A stretch of DNA of 64,000 nt from Rhodospirillaceae bacterium. Its GTDB lineage: Bacteria; Pseudomonadota; Alphaproteobacteria; CACIAM-22H2. Numbering within the stretch: position 1 is the stretch's first letter; every line of letters starts with the position of its first letter. Shown here piece by piece: positions 16,506 to 23,802 of this stretch. Location: assembly GCA_022843945.1 (NCBI GenBank), contig JALHMR010000004.1, positions 180,775 through 244,774 of the forward strand. Reading direction: 5' to 3'. The position numbers and the translations under genes were made by a program. The notes beneath the pieces were generated by a model. The model worked only from the letters and a program-made list of their open reading frames with translations. It was not told the origin of the DNA and did no database searches.

Positions 16506-16949
16506 TCAGCGAGGCCGGGTGGGTGACAAAAACAGCTCGTCTATCGCTTGGATAATCTGTGGGAGATAGCTTTGGTCGATCTCGAAGTCGTATTCGAGTC
16601 GAATGCTCAGCATTGAGCCCGCCGCGGCCTTAACTTCGACAGAGATAGCGCCAAGACCAATTCCCGTAAGCGTCAGGCTAAATCCCTCATAGCTGGTCAG
16701 TCTCGCGGAGCCCGACAACGAGCGGTGCAACTCTCCAAGCTGGTAGTGGAACGTCTCGAAATCGCCGACCGTGTCGTCGAGTATCGTCCCTGCAAAGGGC
16801 CCGGCTTGGAAGCTGATAGAGGTCGGCTGACCGCATTCGGTCGAGCTGCCCGCCGTTGCCAAAACGACAGCGCGATCTCTGTCCTGAATTCTTACCGCGT
16901 CAGTATCAGCCACGACCAGATAATACATAGGCGGCGGTGATTGACACAA
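16506..16949 (-). CDS. WapI-family immunity-like protein (orphan)
   Basis: A 147-residue soluble protein. The order of features, FETFHYQLGELHRSLSGSA, then an acidic/aliphatic strand repeat, then EYDFEIDQSYLPQIIQAIDE, resembles the WapI-like immunity family that neutralises WapA/Rhs-type contact toxins. No toxin, Rhs or secretion gene adjoins it. The G+C content is visibly lower than in the flanking genes, consistent with transfer. The start may be 16949 or Met8 at 16928; the latter leaves more room for the promoter of the divergent ThDP gene. Family assignment comes from recall of the pattern, not a search. Confidence 0.5.
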   Translation of the reverse strand: MCQSPPPMYYLVVADTDAVRIQDRDRAVVLATAGSSTECGQPTSISFQAGPFAGTILDDTVGDFETFHYQLGELHRSLSGSARLTSYEGFSLTLTGIGLGAISVEVKAAAGSMLSIRLEYDFEIDQSYLPQIIQAIDELFLSPTRPR

Positions 16950-17002
16950 TCGGGGGCGGGCCCTTTACTCGCCCGCGACAACGGATTCCGGAGTACGGCG
17001 AG

Positions 17003-18694
17003 ATGGCGAAGAAGCGCAGCGGCGGGCAGGTTCTGGTGGATCAGCTGGTGGTCCACGGCGCGGACATGGCGTTCTGCGTCCCCGGCGAGAGCTATCTCGA
17101 GGTGCTCGACGCCCTCTACGACGTGCGCGACCGCATCAGCCTGATCAATTCGCGCCACGAGGCGGGGGCGGCCAACATGGCCGAGGCCTACGGCAAGCTC
17201 ACCGGCAGACCGGGCATCGCGCTGGTCACCCGCGGCCCCGGCGCCTGCCAGGCTTGCGTGGGCGTGCACACGGCTTTCCAGGATTCGACACCGATGATCC
17301 TGCTCATCGGCCAGGTGGCGCGCGAGACGACCGACCGTGAGGCCTTCCAGGAAGTCGACTACCGCCAGATGTTCGGGCCGCTGGCCAAGTGGTCGGCGCA
17401 GATCGACCAGGCGGAGCGGGTTCCGGAATACATCGCGCGCGCTTTTCATGTCGCGACCTCCGGCCGCCCCGGCCCCGTGGTGCTGGCGCTGCCCGAGGAC
17501 ATGCTGACCGACCGCGTCGCCGTGCCGGACGCGCAGCCCTATACGGCCATCCAGCCCGCCGCTTCCGCCAGCGATATCGAGCGGCTGGGGGCGATGCTGG
17601 CCAAGGCCGAACGCCCGATGATCATCACCGGCGGCCCCGGCTGGACCGACGCCGCCTGCGCCCAGATGCTCGCCTTCGCCGAGGCGTGGAACATCCCGGC
17701 GACGACCGCCTTCCGCTGCATGGACCAGCTCGACAACCGCTCGAAGGTCTACGCGGGCGATTTCGGCACCTCGTCGCCGCCGCCGCTGCTCAAGCGCATC
17801 AAGGATGTCGACCTGCTGATCGTGGTTGGCGCGCGGCTGGGCGAGATGACGACGCAGGCCTACACCACGCTCGAGATCCCGGAACCGAAGCAGACCCTGG
17901 TCCATGTCCATCCGGACGCCAACGAGCTCGGCCGGGTCTACCGGCCCACACTCGGCATCGCCTCGGGCCCGACGGCCTTCGCGGCGGCGGCGGCGGCGCT
18001 GCGCCCGAAAGCCGCGCCGAAATGGACTTCCTGGACGGAAAGCGCGCGCCAGGACTACGTCGCAACGCTGGACCCCACGCCCTATAACGGCGCGCTCGAC
18101 ATGGGGCGCGTCATGGCGGACATCCGCGACACGCTGCCGCGCGATGTCATCGTCACCCTCGATGCCGGCAACCACACCGGCTGGCCGCAGCGCTACCTCG
18201 TCTACGGCCGGCCCGGCCGGCTGGTCGGCCCGACGAGCGGCGCCATGGGCTATTCGGTGCCCGCGGCGGTCGCGGCCGCGCTTGTCCATCGCGACCGGCT
18301 GGTCATCGGCTGTGTCGGCGATGGCGGTTTCATGATGAGCGGCCAGGAATTGTCGACCGCCGTGCAGCATGGCGCCAAGCCGATCGTCCTGGTGTTCAAC
18401 AACAGAACCTATGGAACAATACGGATGCACCAGGAACGCGAGCATCCGGAGCGGGTCGTCGGGACCGACCTGGTGAATCCGGATTTCGCGGCCATGGGCA
18501 GGGCGATGGGCTGCCACGCCGAGACCGTGACCAGCACCGACGAGTTCGTGCCGGCCTTCGAGCGGGCGGTGAAATCCGGCAAGGCGGCGCTGATCGAGCT
18601 GCGCACCGATCCCGAGCTGATCACCACCCGCATGACCATCACCGCGCTGCGCGACGCCGCCAAGGCGCGGGCCAAGGAGAAGGCGCCGGCCTGA
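17003..18694 (+). CDS. thiamine diphosphate-dependent enzyme, acetolactate synthase-like
   Basis: A 563-residue ThDP enzyme with the three usual domains: N-terminal Pyr domain with the cofactor-activating Glu in CVPGESYLEV, central TPP_enzyme_M domain (about 190-330), and C-terminal PP domain with the ThDP/Mg motif GDGGFMMSGQELSTAV...NN. It could be a catabolic acetolactate synthase, glyoxylate carboligase-like, or a decarboxylase; no small regulatory subunit gene follows, which argues against biosynthetic IlvB. The start at 17003 has GGAG upstream; a longer frame from 16937 would overlap the divergent gene. The enzyme acts in the cytoplasm. Confidence 0.85.
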   Translation: MAKKRSGGQVLVDQLVVHGADMAFCVPGESYLEVLDALYDVRDRISLINSRHEAGAANMAEAYGKLTGRPGIALVTRGPGACQACVGVHTAFQDSTPMILLIGQVARETTDREAFQEVDYRQMFGPLAKWSAQIDQAERVPEYIARAFHVATSGRPGPVVLALPEDMLTDRVAVPDAQPYTAIQPAASASDIERLGAMLAKAERPMIITGGPGWTDAACAQMLAFAEAWNIPATTAFRCMDQLDNRSKVYAGDFGTSSPPPLLKRIKDVDLLIVVGARLGEMTTQAYTTLEIPEPKQTLVHVHPDANELGRVYRPTLGIASGPTAFAAAAAALRPKAAPKWTSWTESARQDYVATLDPTPYNGALDMGRVMADIRDTLPRDVIVTLDAGNHTGWPQRYLVYGRPGRLVGPTSGAMGYSVPAAVAAALVHRDRLVIGCVGDGGFMMSGQELSTAVQHGAKPIVLVFNNRTYGTIRMHQEREHPERVVGTDLVNPDFAAMGRAMGCHAETVTSTDEFVPAFERAVKSGKAALIELRTDPELITTRMTITALRDAAKARAKEKAPA

Positions 18695-18703
18695 TGCGCG
18701 ACG

Positions 18704-18855
18704 CACCCCCCACCCTGGCCCTCCCCCGCGTCTTGCGCGGCGCCGCGGCGAAGCCCCGGCGGGCGCCGAAGAATTGGGGGGGAGGGGACAGGAAGGAGCG
18801 TCAGTGCTCTCTATCTTCCCCCTCCCCCTTGATGGGGGAGGGTTGGGGTGGGGGT
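18704..18855. repeat. G/C-run intergenic repeat, copy 2 (long form)
   Basis: About 150 bases between the ThDP enzyme gene and yajQ. Ends are CACCCCCCACCCTGGCCCTC and GGGAGGGTTGGGGTGGGGG, mutually complementary. The interior (CGGCGAAGCCCCGGCGGGCG, then GGGGGAGGGGACAGGAA) closely matches the copy at 24734-24879, so the two are the same element, not just G/C-rich spacers. Confidence 0.8.
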
Positions 18856-18890
18856 GATGGCTGGCGCGAAGGAAGAGGGCGGTAATCGCG

Positions 18891-19376
18891 ATGCCCTCCT
18901 TCGATATCGTCTCGAAGACCGACCTCGCCGAGGTCGGCAACGCCATCGACGGCGTGACACGCGAGATGACGACGCGCTTCGACTTCAAGGGCTCGAACAG
19001 CAAGATCGAGCGCCAGGAAGCGACGTTGACCCTGACCGCCGAGGATGGCACCAAGCTCCGCCAGATGCAGGAGCTGGTGAAGGGCTACTTCGTGCGTCGC
19101 AAGCTCGACCCGCGCTGCCTGGAATGGAAGGACGAAGAGAAGGCCGGGGGCAACACGCTGCGCCAGGTCGTGCTGATCAAGCAGGGGATCGATCGCGAGG
19201 TCGCCAAGGAGATCATCAAGGCGATCAAGGATTCCAAGATGAAGGTGCAGGCGGCGATCCAGGGCGACGAGCTGCGCCTCACCGGCAAGAAACGCGACGA
19301 TCTGCAGGCGGCCATCGCCCTGGTCAAGACGCTGAAGATCGAGCTGCCGCTGCAGTTCGTGAATTTCCGAGAATAG
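18891..19376 (+). CDS. yajQ: YajQ family nucleotide-binding protein
   Basis: A 161-residue protein matching YajQ in length and sequence: MPSFDIVSKTDLAEVGNAID at the N-terminus, RFDFKGSN near 35, and the repeated domain ending LPLQFVNFRE. The family has two RNP-like domains and binds nucleotides or RNA; in some bacteria it is a cyclic-di-GMP effector for virulence genes. It is cytoplasmic. Spacing of 35 bases from the repeat element and its own GGAAGAGGG suggest that it is a separate transcription unit. Assignment is firm, cellular role inferred. Confidence 0.95.
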   Translation: MPSFDIVSKTDLAEVGNAIDGVTREMTTRFDFKGSNSKIERQEATLTLTAEDGTKLRQMQELVKGYFVRRKLDPRCLEWKDEEKAGGNTLRQVVLIKQGIDREVAKEIIKAIKDSKMKVQAAIQGDELRLTGKKRDDLQAAIALVKTLKIELPLQFVNFRE

Positions 19377-19479
19377 GTTGGTTAACGTCTTTCGTTGCCC
19401 TCGACTTTTGCGAGAGTCGTCCGTAAAAATGAGCGCATAAGTTGACGGCGTCAGCCGTTCTTATGGGTCGGGGGAGACT

Positions 19480-20049
19480 ATGGCTGGACTTTCGTTGCCG
19501 CGAGTAGTGGCGCTTTGCGCCGCGTTGATGACGGCTGTGCCCCTGGCAGGGTGCGTCAGTCCCAATGAGATCGCCAAGCAGGTCGGCGCGCCGCCGAAAG
19601 GGGCTGTGGACCTGCGGGCCCTCCAGACCCGGCGCTTCGATACTCTCGATGAAGAACGCCTTCTGTCGGCCGCTACGCAGACGTTACAGGATCTCGGTTA
19701 TACGATTTCCGAGTCGTCTGTAGCGGTGGGTGTGCTCGTCGCGTCCAAGCAGCGCGACGCTCAGGAGGCGGGACAGATTGCCGGTCAAGTCGCTTTGATG
19801 ATCCTGGCGGCGCTACTGGGCAGCAGTCACAACCCGATGTGGGACAAGGAGCAAAGCATCCATGTCACGCTGGTGGCGACGCCGATTGAGAACTCAAAGC
19901 AGACCGAGGTTCGTGTGTCATTCGACCGGCAGCTGACCAACAACCATGGTCAGAGGTGGCGCGCCGAGCTTTTGCTGGAGCCCGAGTTATACCAGCAGTT
20001 TTTTGAGAAGCTCTCCGCCGGCGTCTTCCTGGAGGCACAGGGCGTATGA
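19480..20049 (+). CDS. lipoprotein A1 of a five-lipoprotein operon (unknown family)
   Basis: A 189-residue predicted outer-membrane lipoprotein: signal peptide 1-24 with lipobox LAGC, Cys25. The body starts RRFDTLDEERLLSAATQTLQ, then DLGYTISES, a hydrophobic Ala/Gly/Leu segment near 100-118, and ends with YQQFFEKLSAGVFLEAQGV. The same frame of motifs (RxFDT, LQDLG, xFFxxL, VFLEA) recurs in the genes at 20046, 21102 and 21632, and is closest to 21102. Its stop overlaps the next start (ATGA). I do not recognise a named family. Function unknown; envelope location is well supported. It starts the operon. Confidence 0.8.
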   Translation: MAGLSLPRVVALCAALMTAVPLAGCVSPNEIAKQVGAPPKGAVDLRALQTRRFDTLDEERLLSAATQTLQDLGYTISESSVAVGVLVASKQRDAQEAGQIAGQVALMILAALLGSSHNPMWDKEQSIHVTLVATPIENSKQTEVRVSFDRQLTNNHGQRWRAELLLEPELYQQFFEKLSAGVFLEAQGV

Positions 20050-20585
20050 CAACCGCACACGCAATGCGCTGCCTCTCCGTCCTCGTTCTGGGCGCCTTGC
20101 TGGCAGCCTGTCAGCATCACGAGCAAAAACTGGTTCTCAGCGAGAAGAGCCCAGTCGAGTTGCGTGCGATGCAGAGTCGCGCATTTGAGACCCCGGATCG
20201 CAACAAGACTCTTCGGACCGTCATTTCGACCCTGCAGGATCTAGGCTATACGATCGACAAGGTCGAGCCTGAAGCCTCTACCGTGACTGGGACAAAACTG
20301 TCCATTCTTAGACTCACGGCGGCCGTCTATCCACGAGGCGAGAAGCAGCTCGTCGTGCGTTCCAATGCGCAGGTAAAGCTCAATCCTGCCCAGACGACAG
20401 AAAACCAAGTCGACGATCCGGTGTTTTATCAGCAGTTTTTCTTTGAGCCGCTGGCCAAGGCAATGTTCCTGACTGCGCTGCAGGTCGAAGATGAGGATCA
20501 TGCGCCGGTTCCGGCGGTTCCGCCGGCTACGCCTGCCGCACCGCCACCCGCCGCGACGCCTCAAACGCCGCCGGTACCGCGCTGA
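20046..20585 (+). CDS. lipoprotein B1 of the five-lipoprotein operon (unknown family)
   Basis: A 179-residue lipoprotein with lipobox LAAC, Cys22. The body shares RAFETPDRNKTLRTVISTLQ and DLGYTIDK with the other cluster members, then TVTGTKLS and an Arg/Gly strand; it ends with QFFFEPLAKAMFLTALQV followed by a 25-residue Pro/Ala-rich tail not found in its paralogue B2 (21632). Such tails often cross or contact peptidoglycan. Four-base overlap with A1 upstream and 3 bases to the following frame imply one transcript and coupled translation. No function is known to me. Confidence 0.8.
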   Translation: MTTAHAMRCLSVLVLGALLAACQHHEQKLVLSEKSPVELRAMQSRAFETPDRNKTLRTVISTLQDLGYTIDKVEPEASTVTGTKLSILRLTAAVYPRGEKQLVVRSNAQVKLNPAQTTENQVDDPVFYQQFFFEPLAKAMFLTALQVEDEDHAPVPAVPPATPAAPPPAATPQTPPVPR

Positions 20586-20630
20586 CATATGACAACGCCC
20601 GTTGATCCTATCCGTCCGAAAGGAAGTGCC

Positions 20631-21092
20631 ATGCGTTCTTCGTTTCTCGCTCTATCCGTCTCGGCCTTTGTTCTCGGCGCTTGCGCCACCGCACAGGAGC
20701 ACGCCGCGTCTGTCCGGGCGGGTCAAGAAACCGATAGGGTCACTGTCGGGACCGTGCAGCGCGAGATCAAGGTCGGTATGACCAACGCGGAGGTCGTGCA
20801 GGTGCTGGGCTCGCCCAATATGGTGACCACGGACGAACAGCGGCGTGAAAACTGGGTCTATGACAAGATTTCGACGGACACGGTTTATTCTCGCTCGTCC
20901 GGTGGGGTCAACGCCCTCATTCTCGGCGGCGGACTGATCGGAGATTCGGCGGCAGCGGGTGGTCTGGGCGGCGCCGGCTACAGCAGCGGGGCCGGCGCCC
21001 GAAGCACCAGTCAGCGGACTCTGACGATCATCATCAAATACGACGCAGCAAATCGCGTGCGGGACTTCGCGTATCGCTCAAGCAGTTTCTGA
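20631..21092 (+). CDS. BamE/SmpA-like small lipoprotein (member C of the cluster)
   Basis: A 153-residue lipoprotein with lipobox LGAC, Cys18. The segment IKVGMTNAEVVQVLGSPN followed by NWVYDK is the BamE/SmpA (OmlA) fold signature. A Gly/Ser/Ala-rich low-complexity stretch (about 95-125) is inserted before the last beta strand, which is unlike BamE itself. The start at 20631 follows AAAGGAAG; an upstream ATG at 20589 would place basic and proline residues before the signal peptide. It sits in the middle of the A-B-C-A-B operon, hinting that the cluster acts at the outer membrane. It is not the housekeeping BamE on present evidence. Confidence 0.8.
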   Translation: MRSSFLALSVSAFVLGACATAQEHAASVRAGQETDRVTVGTVQREIKVGMTNAEVVQVLGSPNMVTTDEQRRENWVYDKISTDTVYSRSSGGVNALILGGGLIGDSAAAGGLGGAGYSSGAGARSTSQRTLTIIIKYDAANRVRDFAYRSSSF

Positions 21093-21101
21093 GTACGATC
21101 G

Positions 21102-21635
21102 ATGCGGGTGGGCTTGGTCGCGCTACTGGCCGCAACGGCCGCTCTGGGTGCCTGCCAGCCGGATACGCGTGATCAGCAGCGCGCCGCCTTGACGCTTTCC
21201 GCGGATCATCTGCCACAACGGCAGATGATGATGCGCCGGTTCGATACGAAAGATGACGCCGTTATCCTGTCCGCAGCCGCAGGCGTGCTTCAGGACCTCG
21301 GCTTCATCATCGAGGAAAGCGCCGTCAAGGCAGGACTGATCGTGGCCTCCAAAGACCGCGACACCATGCAGTCAAGCAAGGATGCCGGCCAGGCATTCTC
21401 GGCAGCGATGATCTCAGCGTTTGGCGGCGAGCACAGCCAGAAGATCCGCGTCTCGCTCGTCACGGTACCCTCCGCGGACAAGAATGGCGTCGTCGTCCGG
21501 GCCACGTTTCAACGTGTCATCTGGACTGCGATGAACCAGGTCTTCCGTGTCGAGACAATCAATGATGCGGTGATCTACCGCGAGTTCTTCGACAAGCTCG
21601 CACAGTCCGTATTTCTCGAGGCCCATAACGTATGA
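21102..21635 (+). CDS. lipoprotein A2 of the five-lipoprotein operon (paralogue of A1)
   Basis: A 177-residue lipoprotein with lipobox LGAC, Cys18. It aligns with A1 over its length: RRFDTKDDAVILSAAAGVLQ, DLGFIIEES, LIVASKDRD, and the end YREFFDKLAQSVFLEAHNV. It has the same SKxRD motif as A1 that B1 and B2 lack. Translation is probably coupled to B2 downstream by the ATGA overlap. It is nine bases after gene C. Function unknown. Confidence 0.8.
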   Translation: MRVGLVALLAATAALGACQPDTRDQQRAALTLSADHLPQRQMMMRRFDTKDDAVILSAAAGVLQDLGFIIEESAVKAGLIVASKDRDTMQSSKDAGQAFSAAMISAFGGEHSQKIRVSLVTVPSADKNGVVVRATFQRVIWTAMNQVFRVETINDAVIYREFFDKLAQSVFLEAHNV

Positions 21636-22054
21636 CGCCGATTGCACGACTTGGGCTGGCTGCTCTGGCGCTCATGCTGACGGGATGTCAGGTTGATTCG
21701 AAGCAGCAGGTGCTCCACACCGATCGTAGCCAGGTGGAGATGCGTGCGATCGGCACCCGCGCCTTCGATACGACCGACAGGGCTCTGACGATGCGAAACG
21801 TCATCGCCACCATGCAGGATCTCGGCTTTGTCGTGGACAAGGCCGACACCGCCCTGGGGACGGTGAGCGGGACCAAGCTGTCGGGTTACGCGATGCGGAT
21901 GACGGTGACCGTCAGGCCGCGCGGCACGACGCAACTCGCTGTCCGGGCCAGTGCCCAATACAATATCGTCGCCGTCTCGGATGCCGAGCCCTATCAGCAA
22001 TTCTTCGCGGCTCTCGAGAAGGCGATGTTCCTGCAAGCGCATCAGGTCGACTGA
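21632..22054 (+). CDS. lipoprotein B2 of the five-lipoprotein operon (paralogue of B1)
   Basis: A 140-residue lipoprotein with lipobox LTGC, Cys19. It matches B1 closely: VEMRAIGTRAFDTTDRALTM, MQDLGFVVDK, TVSGTKLS, VRPRGTTQLAVRASAQ and QFFAALEKAMFLQAHQV, but ends there without B1's proline-rich tail. The A2-B2 order repeats A1-B1, so the pair was duplicated as a unit around gene C. It is the last gene of the operon; no clear terminator follows before the TetR gene. Function unknown. Confidence 0.8.
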   Translation: MTPIARLGLAALALMLTGCQVDSKQQVLHTDRSQVEMRAIGTRAFDTTDRALTMRNVIATMQDLGFVVDKADTALGTVSGTKLSGYAMRMTVTVRPRGTTQLAVRASAQYNIVAVSDAEPYQQFFAALEKAMFLQAHQVD

Positions 22055-22145
22055 CTATCCGCGGCGTTCGCAGACTTTAATTCCAGGTAATACAGGGAGT
22101 TACTGTACGACGGCGATCGCCTTGCCATTTTCCGCACTCGTGATA

Positions 22146-22167
22146 AATTACTGACTGGTCAGTTATT
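22146..22167. promoter_or_regulatory. inverted repeat, probable TetR operator
   Basis: AATTACTGAC (22146-22155) and GTCAGTTATT (22158-22167) are 9/10 complementary around a two-base centre, with a perfect ACTGAC/GTCAGT core. It ends 4 bases before the first ATG of the TetR gene, where bound repressor would block its own transcription and that of the efflux genes behind it. Confidence 0.7.
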
Positions 22168-22171
22168 AAAA

Positions 22172-22834
22172 ATGGTCATGACGAAGGCAAAGAAGCCGCG
22201 CTGGCAGCGGCGCAAGGACGAGCGCCCGGCGGAGATCATTGCCGCGGCGCTCAAGGTGTTCACGGCGCGCGGCTTCTCGGCGGCGCGGCTGGACGACGTG
22301 GCGGCGCGCGCCGGGGTGAGCAAGGGCACGCTCTATCTCTACTTCCGCAACAAGGAGGAGCTGTTCAAGGCGATGGTGCGCGAGGTGCTGGTGCCGAACA
22401 TCGCCCTGGCCGAGGAGCGGCTGGCCGGCGCGGGTGGCAACACGCCCGAACTGCTGGCGGAGCTGTTGCGCAACATGGTCGCGGTCATCGTCTCGCCAAT
22501 CGGGGCCATCCCCAAGCTGGTGATTTCCGAGGCGGGCAACTTTCCTGATCTCGCCCGCTTCTACGTCGAAGAGGTGGTTGGGCGCGGCCTGGGCGTGCTG
22601 GCCCGCCTGGTGGCGCGGGGCACAGCGCGCGGCGAATTCCGCGCGATCGATCCCGCCACGGCCGCGCCCGTGCTGGTGGCGCCCCTGCTGGTGCTGGCGA
22701 TGTGGAAGCATGCGCTCGAGCCGAACGCCTCCGCCCGCGTGATCGGCAGCTTCGATCTCAACCGATTCATCGAGACTTACACCGACGTGATTCTGAATGG
22801 CCTGCGGCCGCGTGCGGCCGGGGCGGGAGATTGA
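22172..22834 (+). CDS. TetR/AcrR family repressor
   Basis: A 220-residue regulator. The N-terminal helix-turn-helix is clear: AALKVFTARGFSAARLDDVA, ARAGVSKGTLYLYFRNKEEL (about 24-65). The C-terminal half is the helical ligand-binding domain typical of regulators of efflux pumps. It heads an operon with the HlyD, ATPase and permease genes (3 bases to the next start). The palindrome at 22146-22167 is its likely operator. Start could also be Met at 22178. Ligand unknown. Confidence 0.92.
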   Translation: MVMTKAKKPRWQRRKDERPAEIIAAALKVFTARGFSAARLDDVAARAGVSKGTLYLYFRNKEELFKAMVREVLVPNIALAEERLAGAGGNTPELLAELLRNMVAVIVSPIGAIPKLVISEAGNFPDLARFYVEEVVGRGLGVLARLVARGTARGEFRAIDPATAAPVLVAPLLVLAMWKHALEPNASARVIGSFDLNRFIETYTDVILNGLRPRAAGAGD

Positions 22835-22836
22835 TC

Positions 22837-23802
22837 ATGGAATGGCTGCGTTCATCCGTGGCGGCGGTCATGGCGCTGTTCGGCGCCCAGACCGCGGACA
22901 CCCCCGTCTTCTACGGCTATGCCGAAGGTGAGTACGCGCGCCTGGCCACGCGCGAGTCAGGCACACTGCGCGAGCTGCGGGTCGGAAGGGGAGATGCGGT
23001 GGCCGCCGGTGCGGTCGTCGCCGTTCTCGATGCCGACAGCGAGACGGCGGCGCGCGACGAGGCGGCGGCGCGGGTCAGCGAGGCTGAGGCGCAGCTCGCC
23101 GATCGGCGCAAAGGCAAACGCACGCCCGAGATCGACGCCTTGCAGGCGCTGCGGCGCCAGGCCGAGGCGGCGGCCAACCTGTCGGCGACGCAGCTGCGCC
23201 GCTACGGCAGCCTGTCCGTCGGGCAGGTGGTGTCGCAGGAGAAGCTCGACGAGACCCGTCATAATTACGACCGCGATCGCGCCCGGGTGGCGGAGCTGAC
23301 CGCGCAGATCGAGGTGGCCCGGCTCACCGCGCGCGACGACGAGATCGCCGCCGCCGAGGCGGTGGTCACCAGCGCCCGCGCCACCCTGCGCCAGGCGGAA
23401 TGGAAACTGGCCCAGCGCACGCTGACGGCGCCCGCGCCGCTGCCCGAAGGCGCGTTGGTCACCGACACCTATTTCGTGGCCGGTGAATTCGTCGGGGCGG
23501 GCGCGCCGGTCGTCTCGCTGCTACCGCCCGGCAACATCAAGCTGCGCTTCTTCGTGCCCGAGCCGACGCTGCCCCGGCTGCGCATCGGCCAGGAGATCGC
23601 GGTCGCCTGCGACGGCTGCCCCGCCAATCTGCGGGCGCGTGTCACCTTCATCGCGCCCGAGGCCGAGTACACGCCGCCGGTGATCTACAGCCGCGAGACG
23701 CGGGCCAAGCTGGTCTATCTCGTCGAGGCGCTGCCGGTGCGCAACGGGAACGGCATGCTCCTCCATCCCGGCCAGCCGGTCGAGGTGCGGCTCACGCCAT
23801 GA
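22837..23802 (+). CDS. HlyD-family membrane fusion protein (ABC efflux adaptor)
   Basis: A 321-residue periplasmic adaptor. A short N-terminal hydrophobic segment anchors or exports it; then a biotinyl-lipoyl half (GTLRELRVGRGDAVAAGAVV), a coiled-coil hairpin rich in Ala/Glu/Arg (about 70-185), the second lipoyl half (APLPEGALVTDTYFVAGEFV) and a beta-barrel. This matches YbhG/YhiI-like partners of ABC-2 exporters. The ATG at 22837 has GGGAG 9 bases upstream. It overlaps the ATPase gene by ATGA, giving tetR-hlyD-ATPase-permease. The likely role is drug or lipid-like compound efflux; a separate outer-membrane channel is needed and not seen here. Confidence 0.88.
   Translation: MEWLRSSVAAVMALFGAQTADTPVFYGYAEGEYARLATRESGTLRELRVGRGDAVAAGAVVAVLDADSETAARDEAAARVSEAEAQLADRRKGKRTPEIDALQALRRQAEAAANLSATQLRRYGSLSVGQVVSQEKLDETRHNYDRDRARVAELTAQIEVARLTARDDEIAAAEAVVTSARATLRQAEWKLAQRTLTAPAPLPEGALVTDTYFVAGEFVGAGAPVVSLLPPGNIKLRFFVPEPTLPRLRIGQEIAVACDGCPANLRARVTFIAPEAEYTPPVIYSRETRAKLVYLVEALPVRNGNGMLLHPGQPVEVRLTP

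Noticed and set aside
16506..16949. A complete toxin-immunity system with a contact-dependent toxin
   Set aside because: No toxin, Rhs, YD-repeat or secretion gene is within the window; only an orphan immunity-like gene is claimed.
16892..19054. Open frame of 720 codons on the minus strand over the ThDP enzyme gene
   Set aside because: It is antisense to a well-supported ThDP enzyme and runs through the repeat element; the product is compositionally biased with no domain.
20631..21092. Calling gene C the essential BamE of the outer-membrane assembly machine
   Set aside because: The Gly/Ser-rich insertion and the lipoprotein-operon context differ from bamE loci; the similarity is limited to the core motif.
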